Part shown: positions 15,298 through 24,270 of the stretch, piece after piece
Layout: each line of letters opens with the position of its first letter
Numbering within the stretch: the first letter of the stretch is position 1
Assembly (NCBI RefSeq): GCF_030159255.1
Contig: NZ_BSCT01000025.1
Coordinates: forward strand, 62,001-126,000
DNA: 64,000 nucleotides
Direction of reading: 5' to 3'
From: Bradyrhizobium sp. SSBR45G
GTDB lineage: Bacteria; Pseudomonadota; Alphaproteobacteria; Rhizobiales; Xanthobacteraceae
Program-made: the position numbers and the translations under genes
Notes under the pieces: model-generated
Seen by the model: only the letters and a program-made list of their open reading frames with translations
Database searches by the model: none
Told to the model about the DNA's origin: nothing

Positions 15298-17694
15298 TCA
15301 GAACTTCGCGGTCGTGATCAGATAGAACGCCCGCCCTGGAGCGACCTGGGTGAAGGGCACGTTGCTGCGGTAAAAGGTATCGTAATAGAGCTGGTTGGTG
15401 AGGTTCTGGGCGTATACCTTCATGCTCCAGTTCTTGTCGATCTGCTTCTCCACGAACGCGTCGAAGCGCCAGTAGCTCGGCAGCTCGTTGCCGGTGTTGG
15501 CTGCGAAGGTGCCGCCGAACACTTTGGAGCGGTACACCGCCTGGCCGCCGATCTCCCAGCCGTCGTCGAACTTGTATTTCGACAGCACGCTGAGCGACTG
15601 ATGGGCGACGTTGGCGAGCTGCAGGCCGACATTGGAGGCGATGCCGCTCTCGGTCACCTTGGACTGCATCAGCACCAGGCCGCCGAAGATGCTCCAGCGA
15701 TCGGTGATCTTGCCTTCCGCCTCGAGGTCGAGGCCCTGGATGCGATAGGCGGCGCCTGACGTCAGGAGGCCGTTGACGGTCTCGCGGGCGTTGTCCTTGG
15801 TGGTCTGGAACAGGGCGCCCGTCACCAGCAAATGGCGGTCGAACAGCTCCCATTTGGTGCCGATCTCGGCGCCCTTGTTGCGCTCCGGCCCCAGGATGAT
15901 GGTGCTGTTCGGCGGGATGCCGCCGTAGTCCGTGGCAGTGCCGTCGAGCTCGGAGCCGAACGGGTTGGCCGAGGTCGCATAGGCGGCGTAGAGGCTGCCG
16001 ATCGGCATCGGCTTGTAGACGAGGCCGACATTGTAGTTGATCAGGTCGGAATCGACGGTCGCCGAGGCCGTATTGTTGGAGGAGCGCATCCCATAGCCGT
16101 CATAGCGCAGGCCGCCATTGAGGATGATGATGTCGCGCCAGTTCGCGGTGTCGATCACATAGGCGCTCTTGGTGTCGACATCGTAGCGCGTCGGGTTGCC
16201 GGTCAGATAGGGCACGGTGGTGAACGGCAGGTTGGTGTAGGCTGGGCTGAAGATGCTCTGGTTCTGCAGCCCGCCGCCCGTGGTGCCCTGCGAGCCGAAC
16301 GCCTCGGAGGTCAGGCCCGCATAGCGGTCGATCGAGATCTTCTCGTTGGAGAACTCGGTGCCGACCACCGTCGTGTGCTTGATGGCGCCGGTGTCGAACT
16401 TGATCGTGAGGTCGTTCTGGTTGGCCCAGTTGTCGACGGTCTGGTAGCGGCTCTGCGCACTCGCGTTGAAGAACCATTTGGTCGGGTCGGCGTTCGCCGT
16501 TCCGGCCACGCTCGCATTGGGCAGGGTGCCGATATAGTTCAGCTCGGAATGCTCGCCGCGCAGCTTGCTCGTGAAGGTGACGGCGTCGCTGAGCTTGAGC
16601 TCGCCGGCCAGTGTGCCGAAATCCTGCCGTGCCGCCTGGAAGTCGCGGTTGAGAAAGCCGTACCAGGTGTTGCGTGGGATGCCGGCCGAGGTCACCGGAA
16701 TGTTGCCCTGCTTGTAAAACGGCACGCCGAAATCCGGATAGCCGGAGAGGTCGGTATGGACGTAGTTGGTCGTCACCTTCAGCGAGTCCGTCGGCGTCCA
16801 TTTCGTCGAGACGAAGCCGCCCCAGCGGTCATCGGTGACGTGATCGCGGCCCGCGACATTGGCGTCCTGGAACAGGCCGCCGGTGCGTACCGAGAAGGTC
16901 GGCGAGATCTTCTGGTTGACGTCGAGCGTGATGCGCTTGGTCTGGTCGGTGCCGAGCGTCGATTCGGCGTTGTAGAAGTTGCGGTCGCCGGCCTGCTTGG
17001 TGATGATGTTGATGGCGCCGCCGGCGGTGCCGCGTCCGGCATAGGCGGACGCCGGGCCGCGCAGGATCTCGACCTGCTCGGTGAAGAAGTTCTCGCGCAC
17101 CGACACCGCGGGATCGCGGATGCCGTCGATGAAGATGTCGTTGCGCGCGTCGAAGCCGCGGATGAAGAAGCGGTCGCCGAACGCGTTGCCGCCCTCGCCG
17201 GAGCCGAGCGTGACGCCGGCGGTCGAGCGGCCGACCTCCTTGAGCGTCGTGATGTGCTTGTCCTCCATCACCTCCTTGCTCATCACCGTGATGGTCTTCG
17301 GCGTGTTGACCAGCTTCTCGGTGAACTTGCCGGAGGCGACGCGGTCGACCTTGTAGGGCGCGGCAGCGTCGGCGTAGGGGTTGGCGTCGGGCGGCGTCTG
17401 CGGGCCGGCCGGCGGCTTCTGCTCCTGCTGCGGCTGGCGGGCGGCGCGGCGCAGCGCGCTGCGGGCGCGGACCTGGTCGGCCGACGGCCGCGAGGCCTGC
17501 GGCTTGGCCCGGGCGGCCGGTGCCTCCACGGTGACGGATGGCAGCGGCGCCTGCTGCGCCTCCGCGCCGGAGAATGATGCCACCGCGATCAGGCCGGCGA
17601 CGGCCGACACCTTCATCCCGGAGACATCAGGGGACGCATCCCCCTGGTACGCGGTGCCCCCGCGCAAGCTTGCTGGAAAGACAGCTCGACCCAT
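15298..17694 (-). CDS. TonB-dependent siderophore receptor (Fiu/PiuA-like), paralog 2
   Basis: The 798-residue protein is colinear with paralog 1. Both begin MG(K/R)AVFP and share KVSAVA, LPSVTVEAP, the plug motifs GEGGNAFGDRFFIRGFDARN, ENFFTEQVEILRGPAS and GGAINI(I/V)TKQA, and a barrel ending in Phe (YLITTAKF). It differs mainly in outer-loop segments, which suggests a related but distinct siderophore specificity. I placed the start at 17694, matching paralog 1; an in-frame ATG at 17709 adds five residues. It is probably transcribed on its own, because about 400 bp with a hairpin separates it from paralog 1. Confidence 0.92.
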   Translation of the reverse strand: MGRAVFPASLRGGTAYQGDASPDVSGMKVSAVAGLIAVASFSGAEAQQAPLPSVTVEAPAARAKPQASRPSADQVRARSALRRAARQPQQEQKPPAGPQTPPDANPYADAAAPYKVDRVASGKFTEKLVNTPKTITVMSKEVMEDKHITTLKEVGRSTAGVTLGSGEGGNAFGDRFFIRGFDARNDIFIDGIRDPAVSVRENFFTEQVEILRGPASAYAGRGTAGGAINIITKQAGDRNFYNAESTLGTDQTKRITLDVNQKISPTFSVRTGGLFQDANVAGRDHVTDDRWGGFVSTKWTPTDSLKVTTNYVHTDLSGYPDFGVPFYKQGNIPVTSAGIPRNTWYGFLNRDFQAARQDFGTLAGELKLSDAVTFTSKLRGEHSELNYIGTLPNASVAGTANADPTKWFFNASAQSRYQTVDNWANQNDLTIKFDTGAIKHTTVVGTEFSNEKISIDRYAGLTSEAFGSQGTTGGGLQNQSIFSPAYTNLPFTTVPYLTGNPTRYDVDTKSAYVIDTANWRDIIILNGGLRYDGYGMRSSNNTASATVDSDLINYNVGLVYKPMPIGSLYAAYATSANPFGSELDGTATDYGGIPPNSTIILGPERNKGAEIGTKWELFDRHLLVTGALFQTTKDNARETVNGLLTSGAAYRIQGLDLEAEGKITDRWSIFGGLVLMQSKVTESGIASNVGLQLANVAHQSLSVLSKYKFDDGWEIGGQAVYRSKVFGGTFAANTGNELPSYWRFDAFVEKQIDKNWSMKVYAQNLTNQLYYDTFYRSNVPFTQVAPGRAFYLITTAKF

Positions 17695-17852
17695 ATTCGA
17701 CCACCCCAATGGCTACTCAAGGACTGAATTCTTGTTCGTGAGTTCGACAATCGGACTGCTCCAATTGCGAACGGCTCTCAACAAGTCCTCGAATTTCGTC
17801 CAAAGGTCGGTAGGGCGGTGGCCGGATTAGGAATATGTTACCTGATGCATGT

Positions 17853-17879
17853 GATAATGAGTCGCATCTACATTATTGC
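17853..17879 (-). promoter_or_regulatory. Fur-like box upstream of receptor 2
   Basis: GATAATGA at 17853-17860 pairs loosely with CATTATTGC at 17871-17879, giving a GATAAT...ATTATT inverted arrangement 159 bp upstream of the receptor start. The equivalent motif upstream of receptor 1 lies at 161 bp. This is a conserved-position motif; the binding protein is inferred. Confidence 0.4.
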
Positions 17880-17976
17880 CGAATTTTACGGTTCCAAATT
17901 ACCGGCTAGCGCGGAGGTGGGCGTTATGACGCAGTCCGGCGCTCCGAGGCTGCGCAAGCAGCTTTGAGAGCCCGGT

Positions 17977-19101
17977 TCATTTCTTATGCCGCTCGACGAT
18001 GATCGCGACCGGCCCGCCGCCGTCGGGGCCCTGGTGCTCGGCGCCGCCGGAGACGAACAGATCGGTGAAGCCGAACAGCCCGGCCAGCGCACCGCCGACA
18101 AAGGCGCGCGCATGGCGGGTCGAGGAGATATCGCTGTCGTCCAGCATGGTGTGCCTGAGGCCGCGCAGCCTGCCGCTTTGCGCCGCCTCCGCCTTGGCGA
18201 GCACCGCCGCGATCCGGCCGCGCGACGCCGCCGGCACCTGGCCCGGCGCCTCGAGGCCGAGCCGGGCCAGAGCGGCGCGCGCCGGCTCGATGTCGATGGC
18301 ATCCGCCATCACGCCGTGATCGATGGCGAGCGGCCCAGTCCAGTTCGCTGACATGCCGGCCACCATGATTTCGTGGTCGAGCAGCTCGACGCCACCCGAG
18401 GTTGCCGCGCGCTCGCTGTAGCGGCCGTAGTCCGCGCAGATCATCGCATCGGACAGATCGGAAAGCGCGAGCTCGCCGAGCGCGACAGCGACGCCGAGCG
18501 CCGAGGCGCCGCGCGAAAACCCCATCGACTTCAGCGTATCGCGCACAACGGTGCGTTGTCCCTGCGCCTCCGCCGCCTCGATCCGCTCCATCGTCAGCAG
18601 CGGGCATTTTACCTGGACGTAGTGGACATCGGCGGGGTCCGTGATCCCGGCATCGGCCATCGCGGCGCGGACGCCGGCGGCGACCAGCTCGATCTGCTGC
18701 AGCCGGCCGAGATGCTCGCTCGGCAGCACCGGCGTGCGCGCCCGCCCCAGCGCCAGCGATGTGGCGAATGCGCGCGGCTCGCTGTCGTGGCCGGCCGCGC
18801 GCGCCTCGAGCACGATCATGTGCGGCGACAAGGCACCCTCGGTGCCGCCCGACATCACCATCGCGATCTGCCGCACCGCATCGTCCGTCAAGTGCCTGCC
18901 GAGCAGCGCCTCGAGCGTGCGCACGGCGAAGGCGCGGGTGAAGTCGTTGACGCAGCCATTGCCCTCGGTCTTGCCGAGAATGGCGACGATGCCGGCCGGA
19001 TCGATCGTGCCCTGCGCGATGCTCGCCGCGAGCGCGCCGACATCGTCGGGGCTGCGCATCGGCAGGCGGTGGACACAGGCGCGGCGTAAGGCGGTCGTCA
19101 T
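17977..19101 (-). CDS. Cyanuric acid hydrolase / barbiturase family amidohydrolase
   Basis: The 374-residue protein has the three-fold pseudo-repeat of the ring-opening amidohydrolase family (AtzD, TrzD, barbiturase). Three candidate Ser-Lys pairs can be read: serines in MSGGTEG (S84), AATSGGVEL (S235) and VSGGAEHQG (S351), and lysines in GKTEGNG (K44), VQVKCPL (K165) and LAKAEAA (K303). Cyanuric acid hydrolase opens the triazine ring to carboxybiuret, and the family is known in Bradyrhizobium. Sequence alone does not separate it from barbiturase. No biuret or allophanate hydrolase gene lies beside it. It is monocistronic on the minus strand, divergent from the MBL gene. Confidence 0.88.
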   Translation of the reverse strand: MTTALRRACVHRLPMRSPDDVGALAASIAQGTIDPAGIVAILGKTEGNGCVNDFTRAFAVRTLEALLGRHLTDDAVRQIAMVMSGGTEGALSPHMIVLEARAAGHDSEPRAFATSLALGRARTPVLPSEHLGRLQQIELVAAGVRAAMADAGITDPADVHYVQVKCPLLTMERIEAAEAQGQRTVVRDTLKSMGFSRGASALGVAVALGELALSDLSDAMICADYGRYSERAATSGGVELLDHEIMVAGMSANWTGPLAIDHGVMADAIDIEPARAALARLGLEAPGQVPAASRGRIAAVLAKAEAAQSGRLRGLRHTMLDDSDISSTRHARAFVGGALAGLFGFTDLFVSGGAEHQGPDGGGPVAIIVERHKK

Positions 19102-19220
19102 CGGCAGTCTCCTGGATGCTGTCGCCGAACCTTAGGCAATCACGACCGCGCGCGCGACGGTGCTCCAGGATGGTCGCCATGCTATCCTGTTCGCCCCCGG
19201 CTTTGCGACGGATGGTGCCC

Positions 19221-20024
19221 ATGCCCCTCTGGACCTGCCTTCAATGCGGCGCGCAGTTTCCCGATCGTGAATCGCCGCCGGCCGCGTGCAGAATCTGCGA
19301 CGAGGAGCGCCAGTTCGTGAACTGGAGCGGGCAACGCTTTCTCAGCCGCGACGAGCTCTCCGCACGCTGTCAAATCGTCTGGCGCGACGACGATGGCCTG
19401 ACCGGTCTTGGCCTCGACCCGAGCTTTGCGATCGGCCAGCGCGCGCTGCTGATACCCGAGCCCGACGGCTGCGTGATGTGGGATTGCATTCCGTTGGCCT
19501 CCGATGCGGCGATTGCTCATGTCCGTTCGCTCGGTGGGCTGAAGGCCATCGCGGTGTCCCACCCACATTTCTATGGTGCGGTGGCCGACTGGAGCGAGGC
19601 CTTCGGCGGTGTGCCGATCTATCTCCATGGCGACGACCGCGACTTCGTAACCCGGCCGCATCCGGCGATCGTGCCGTGGACGAGCGACACGTTGGCCATA
19701 TCCGACGCGATCCGGCTGCACCGGACCGGCGGCCATTTCCCCGGCGCCACGATCCTGCACTGGCGCGACGGCGTCGACGGCAAGGGCGCGCTGTTGACCG
19801 GCGACATCGCCATGGTGGCGATGGACCGTCGCCATGTCAGCTTCATGTATTCCTATCCGAACTACATCCCGCTCGGCCCGGCCGCGGTGCGCCGCATCGC
19901 CGACGCGGTGGCGCCGCTGGCGTTCGACCGCATCTACGGCGCATGGTGGAAGAAGAACATTGCAACCGGTGCCAAGGCCGCGTTCGAGCGGTCCGTCGAC
20001 CGTTATCTCGCGGCGATCGCCTGA
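19221..20024 (+). CDS. MBL-fold metallohydrolase with N-terminal zinc-ribbon-like motif
   Basis: The 267-residue product starts at ATG 19221 (GGATGG just upstream; ATG 19212 is an alternative). A small CxxC...CxxC knuckle (C6, C9, C23, C26) precedes a metallo-beta-lactamase-like domain. The HxH part of the metal site is seen in SHPHFYG (H114, H116), and later elements include GGHFPGATILHW and LLTGDIAMV. The usual aspartate-histidine pair after HxH is replaced (HPHFYGAVADW), so the metal site is atypical. The substrate is unknown. A broken copy of the same gene lies at 21479-21702 beyond the acyltransferase. Confidence 0.8.
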   Translation: MPLWTCLQCGAQFPDRESPPAACRICDEERQFVNWSGQRFLSRDELSARCQIVWRDDDGLTGLGLDPSFAIGQRALLIPEPDGCVMWDCIPLASDAAIAHVRSLGGLKAIAVSHPHFYGAVADWSEAFGGVPIYLHGDDRDFVTRPHPAIVPWTSDTLAISDAIRLHRTGGHFPGATILHWRDGVDGKGALLTGDIAMVAMDRRHVSFMYSYPNYIPLGPAAVRRIADAVAPLAFDRIYGAWWKKNIATGAKAAFERSVDRYLAAIA

Positions 20025-20027
20025 GCG

Positions 20028-21392
20028 TCAACCCGGGGAATGTGAGTAGCGTTCAGCCTGATCTGACGCGGTGGCGAGCGCCTCGGCTGGCACGGGAAAC
20101 GGCCCCGCGATGTGTGCTCGCAGGATGCTCGCGGGCCGAACGACTGGGCTGCGGCGAAACCGCGACGAGAGCCGGACAGCATAACGGTCTATGGTGAGGA
20201 AGACGACGCTTGCGGCCGCACTTGCCGCGATCCCGACGGCGATGGCGCAGAGCTGCGCCAGTCTGGTATCGACGAACGCGGTCAGGGCCACGAATGCCGC
20301 CGATGCCGGCCCGCACATGATCGGCCAGTGGACGAGGTACAGGGGAAACGAAAATTTCGAAAGGGCGACCAGCATGGGCCTTGCCAGAACGGTACGCCAG
20401 CTCCGGAGGTCCATGACGCCAGCCAGGATCAGCATCGCGCCATACGCCTTCTGCTGCATCGGCGCGAACTGCCCCGCAAGCAGCCATTGGGTCTCGGACG
20501 AGCAGAGGCGGATCAGCCATCCGGGCTGCCATACGTCCGCGAGCACACAGCAGTGCAGGCCTGCGACGACAAGCGCCGTCGCCGTGAGCCTGCGATGCGA
20601 GGGTGGCCGTTCGGCGTAATGGGCCGACGCAAGCAGATGGCCGACGAAGAAGCAAACATGGGCGCTCCGGATCGTGAACAGCGTTCCAGCGATCATGACG
20701 GCAAGCCAAAGCCACCACGACCGTCGTGCGCACCAGCAGAGGAACAGGATCAAAATGGAGCCCTGAAACTCGATGCTGAGAGTCCAAAACGGTACCACGA
20801 AGGAATGGCTCAGCTCGGTCTGCCAGGGAGCGAGCAAGGTCCCGGCCGGCAAATCGCGATAACCCAGCAGAAGCGCATTCAGCGTGCCGTCGCGGAGGAT
20901 GGAAAGGACCGAGAGGTCGACATCCCATTGTCCGCTGAGCCAGGCGCTGCCCAAAATCCGGCCGGCCTCGGCGTTCGCCCTGCCAAACATCAGCATCAAG
21001 GCTGCGGCAAAGACCGTCGCGGCCAAGGCTGGCAGACCCAGGCGAACGGCGCGCGCGAGGATTTGCAGTGCGGGGGAGCAGCCCTTTCGCTCGAACGAGC
21101 GAGTGAGGACGTAGCCACTGAGACAGAAGAAGACGTAGACAGCCGAATAGCCATCATAGAGGAAGCTTAGCGGCGAAGCATGAATGGTCGCCGCGATCAT
21201 CGACGACGGCGAGGACGCGACCAGCTCGGGCAGAAATGCGGAAAGAAGGTGCAGCAGCAGGACCTGGATCGCCGCGAGGCCCCTGATGGATTCGAGATAC
21301 GCGATCCGAGGCAGAGAAGCCCCGGGCGAGAATGGTGCAGCCAATCTCGACACGCTCAGACTGTCCTCATGTCTGGGAGAGGATCCGTACAT
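20028..21392 (-). CDS. Acyltransferase family 3 (OafA/YrhL-like) membrane protein
   Basis: The 454-residue polytopic protein has about ten hydrophobic segments. The family signature near the start reads YLESIRGLAAIQVLLLHLL, with R37 and catalytic-type H48. Further signatures are YSAVYVFFCLSGYVLTRSF and, near the end, FPLYLVHWPIM. Such enzymes O-acetylate or O-acylate surface sugars, lipids or polymers in the inner membrane; the acceptor here is unknown. It stands alone on the minus strand, inserted between the intact MBL-fold gene and its decayed copy, and ends only 3 bp from the MBL gene stop. Confidence 0.85.
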   Translation of the reverse strand: MYGSSPRHEDSLSVSRLAAPFSPGASLPRIAYLESIRGLAAIQVLLLHLLSAFLPELVASSPSSMIAATIHASPLSFLYDGYSAVYVFFCLSGYVLTRSFERKGCSPALQILARAVRLGLPALAATVFAAALMLMFGRANAEAGRILGSAWLSGQWDVDLSVLSILRDGTLNALLLGYRDLPAGTLLAPWQTELSHSFVVPFWTLSIEFQGSILILFLCWCARRSWWLWLAVMIAGTLFTIRSAHVCFFVGHLLASAHYAERPPSHRRLTATALVVAGLHCCVLADVWQPGWLIRLCSSETQWLLAGQFAPMQQKAYGAMLILAGVMDLRSWRTVLARPMLVALSKFSFPLYLVHWPIMCGPASAAFVALTAFVDTRLAQLCAIAVGIAASAAASVVFLTIDRYAVRLSSRFRRSPVVRPASILRAHIAGPFPVPAEALATASDQAERYSHSPG

Positions 21393-21478
21393 GTGAGCGA
21401 CTTAGCCGCGAAACGTTAAGATAGGCAGCGCGGGGCGTGCATAATTGACGATGCAGCTTTTGCGTGTATTTTGGTTCG

Positions 21479-21702
21479 CTTCCCCTCTGGACCTGTTTTC
21501 AATGCGGCGCGCAGTTCGCCGATGCGCCGGCGTCGCCAGAGCATTGCGTCGTCTGTGAGGACGAGCGGCAATATGTCGGCTGGAACGGGCAGTGATTCCT
21601 CAGTCGCAACGAGGTTGCCGCGCGTCATCAGGTGGTCTGGCGCGAGGATCGAGCTCGAGTCGTCCTTCGCGATCGGCCAGCGCGCCCTGCCGCCCAATCC
21701 CC
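21479..21702 (+). pseudogene. Decayed duplicate of the MBL-fold gene N-terminus
   Basis: Nucleotides from CCCCTCTGGACCTG onward align with codons 2 to about 78 of the MBL gene at 19221: same CxxC knuckle, same GCGATCGGCCAGCGCGC stretch near 21669. The start codon is lost (ATG replaced by CTT). A TGA at 21593-21595 replaces the Arg codon in the GQRFLS stretch. About 17 bases are missing around 21640-21660, shifting the frame. The rest of the gene is absent. Confidence 0.82.
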
Positions 21703-21805
21703 GTAAAGTAACGGGGTGTTAGGGACAACCTCAGGGTTTTCAGATACCGGCTTGCAGTCTCAGGTCCGGCGGTGTCCTGGTATCCTCGTGGATTGGGGTA
21801 CCGCA

Positions 21806-23506
21806 ATGCATGCGCCGTCATCGTCGTCTCCGGCTGGCCTGGCCGCGCCGGCCGGCCTTGCTGTGCCTGCCGTTGCGCTCCGAGGCCTGAACCAGCCGGT
21901 GGCCAGCACCACCCCGCGATGGCTCTGGGCTGCCGTGGCGCTGATGCTGGCCACCGTGCTGGCGCTGCCGTTCCTGCTGGTCGACGTGCCGCCGGTGCTC
22001 GACTATCCGAACCATCTGGCGCGCCTGTTCGTGCTGGCGCATCCCGGCGATCCCGTGCTGTCGCAGATGTATGCGCCGAACTGGCGCATCCTGCCCAATC
22101 TCGGCATCGACCTGATCGGCGTGGCGCTGCTGCGGGTGACCGACGTCCATGTCGGCGGCCGCCTGCTGCTGGCGCTCAGCCTGTTCACGCCGCTCGCCGG
22201 CGTCGTCGCCTATCATCGCGCCGCGTTCGGGCGCTGGGCGCCATGGCCGCTGGCCTCGGCCGTGATCGCCTACAACGCCGTCTTCCTGCTCGGTTTCATG
22301 AATTTCCAGCTGTCGCTCGGACTCGCGCTGATGGGCGCGGCCGGCTGGCTGGCGCTGCGCCGGCCCGGCCGCTGGCTTTCAGCCATCATCTTCGGCGCAC
22401 TGGCCGCGACCACGATCTTCCTGTGCCACCTGCTCGGCGTCGTCTTCTTCGCGCTCCTGATCGGCGCCGCCGAGGCTGATCGTCTGTGGCGGTTGCGCCG
22501 TGCGCCGACGCTGCTCCTGGAGCTCGCACGCACCTTCACGGCGATCGCGATCACCTTGAGCCCGGCGCTGCTGCTCTATGCGCTCAGCCCGCTCAGCGAG
22601 GTCGGCGCCGGCCTCGGCGAATGGGACGGCGCCCCGAAGCTGTGGCGGATCCTGACGCCGTTCCTGACCACCAGCGCCGAGCTGACGCTGATCACGGCGG
22701 CCGCGGTGCTCGCTTTGCTTGTCCTGCTGCGCCGCGAGCTGCAATTCGCGCCTGGCATGCGGCTCGCCCTGCCGGCGCTGCTGCTCGTCTTCCTCGCGGC
22801 ACCTGCGAGTGCCAAGGGCGGAACGTTCGTCGACATGCGCTTCGCCGCGATGGCGGGGCTGCTGCTGTTTGCCGGCCTGCAGCCGCGGCTGACGGGGTGG
22901 AAGGCGGCGCTGACAGGCGTTGTGGTCGGCGGGCTGGTGCTGGCGCGCTGCGCAGACATTGGATCGGCCTGGCTCGCGCACCGCGATGACCTGGCGGAAC
23001 TGCGCGCGGCGATCGCGCAGGTGCCGCCGGGCGCCCGGGTCATCGCCGCGCACGGCCATCGCGAGCAGGTCGTCAGCCGCCGCGACCGGGTGCTGCCCGG
23101 TTTCCGCTATGTCGATTCGCATCTCGCCGCGCTGCTGGTGATTGAGCGGCGCGCCTTCTGGCCCCTGATGTTCGCGCATCCGAGCCAGCAGCCCGTTGCG
23201 GTGCGTGCCGCCTTTGGCCGGCTCGCGCAGCCGCTGGCCGAGCCGGTGGCGTGGCGCTGGCTGCAGCCGGATCCGCCGGCCGATGAGGTGCTGCCGGTCG
23301 CGCACTATCTGGCGAACTGGCGCTCCGATTTCGATGCCGTGCTGTTGCTCGATCCGCCGGCCCCGGCTCAGCCGGTCGACGGACTGGAGCCAGTCTATCG
23401 CGGCAGCTACATCCAGCTGTTCCGGACCGGACATGGCGACCGCGGCAGTGCCGCGCTGCAGGGGGGCGCGCCTGCGGCCGGACCTGCTCCGCTGCCGCCG
23501 TCCTGA
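21806..23506 (+). CDS. Large polytopic membrane protein, glycosyltransferase-C-like
   Basis: The product has about 566 residues, chosen from ATG 21806 (GGGGTA upstream) rather than 21716, which would run through the tail of the pseudogene region. It has roughly nine to ten membrane helices up to residue ~385 and a soluble C-terminal domain of ~170 residues. The first extracytoplasmic loop after helix 1 carries VPPVLDYPNHLARLF, an acidic/aromatic pattern typical of GT-C glycosyltransferase-like proteins. I cannot name a substrate. It is followed 110 bp later by the DUF427 gene. Confidence 0.65.
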   Translation: MHAPSSSSPAGLAAPAGLAVPAVALRGLNQPVASTTPRWLWAAVALMLATVLALPFLLVDVPPVLDYPNHLARLFVLAHPGDPVLSQMYAPNWRILPNLGIDLIGVALLRVTDVHVGGRLLLALSLFTPLAGVVAYHRAAFGRWAPWPLASAVIAYNAVFLLGFMNFQLSLGLALMGAAGWLALRRPGRWLSAIIFGALAATTIFLCHLLGVVFFALLIGAAEADRLWRLRRAPTLLLELARTFTAIAITLSPALLLYALSPLSEVGAGLGEWDGAPKLWRILTPFLTTSAELTLITAAAVLALLVLLRRELQFAPGMRLALPALLLVFLAAPASAKGGTFVDMRFAAMAGLLLFAGLQPRLTGWKAALTGVVVGGLVLARCADIGSAWLAHRDDLAELRAAIAQVPPGARVIAAHGHREQVVSRRDRVLPGFRYVDSHLAALLVIERRAFWPLMFAHPSQQPVAVRAAFGRLAQPLAEPVAWRWLQPDPPADEVLPVAHYLANWRSDFDAVLLLDPPAPAQPVDGLEPVYRGSYIQLFRTGHGDRGSAALQGGAPAAGPAPLPPS

Positions 23507-23615
23507 GTTTCCGCGGGACGTTGTGCTGGTGATCCTTCCCGGCGCTCGGGACGTTGCTCTGCTGCCGCCGAGGGACAGGAGCGCAGCAGCCTGACGTGCG
23601 GCCAGGGAGAACACC

Positions 23616-24104
23616 ATGCAGCGTGTCACGCCAGGGCCGGGTCAGGAATCGGTCTGGGACTATCCGCGGCCGCCACGGATGGAGCGCTGCGGCGCGCGGC
23701 TCAAGGTGGTGTTCGCCGGCGTGACCATCGCCGACACTGAGGATGGCTATCGCGTGCTCGAGACCAGCCATCCGCCGGTCTACTACATCCCGCCGCAGCA
23801 TGTGGCGATGCATTTCCTGCGGCGCGCGGCGGGCAGTTCGTTTTGCGAGTTCAAGGGCGTGGCGTCATACTGGTCGCTCGACGTCGGCGGCCGCGTGTCG
23901 GAGCAGGCGGCCTGGAGCTATGAGCAGCCGACGCCGTCGTTTGCGCCGATCGCCTCGCACCTCGCCTTCTACGCCTCGCGGGTCGACGCCTGCTTCGTCG
24001 GCGACGAGCGTGTCGCAGCGCAGCAGGGCGATTTCTACGGCGGCTGGATCACCTCGGCCGTGGTCGGTCCGTTCAAGGGCGCGCCGGGGACGCGGCACTG
24101 GTAG
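23616..24104 (+). CDS. DUF427 domain protein
   Basis: The 162-residue soluble protein has the DUF427 core: VFAGVTIADTEDGYRVLETSHPP (described in part), VYYIPPQHV, FCEFKGVASYWSLDV, AAWSYEQPTP and HLAFYASRVDACFVGDE. The fold is a small beta-roll of unknown biochemical function, often found as a single gene in actinobacteria and proteobacteria. The start ATG 23616 follows AGGGAGAACACC. A perfect tandem 15-bp duplication (24089-24118) straddles its stop codon. A 160-codon membrane-protein gene follows. Confidence 0.8.
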   Translation: MQRVTPGPGQESVWDYPRPPRMERCGARLKVVFAGVTIADTEDGYRVLETSHPPVYYIPPQHVAMHFLRRAAGSSFCEFKGVASYWSLDVGGRVSEQAAWSYEQPTPSFAPIASHLAFYASRVDACFVGDERVAAQQGDFYGGWITSAVVGPFKGAPGTRHW

Positions 24105-24270
24105 ACGCGGCACTGGTAGACGGGCGCCCGCTTCCATGATCCGATTGCCGCTGATGTTCGTAACGAACGATGGCGGCGGTCGCGGGCTGCGCGGCGCCGC
24201 CCGCTGCGGCACGGCGCGGACACGATCCCGCGCCAGGCCAGCGATCATCTTCACGACGCCGGGGACTGCC

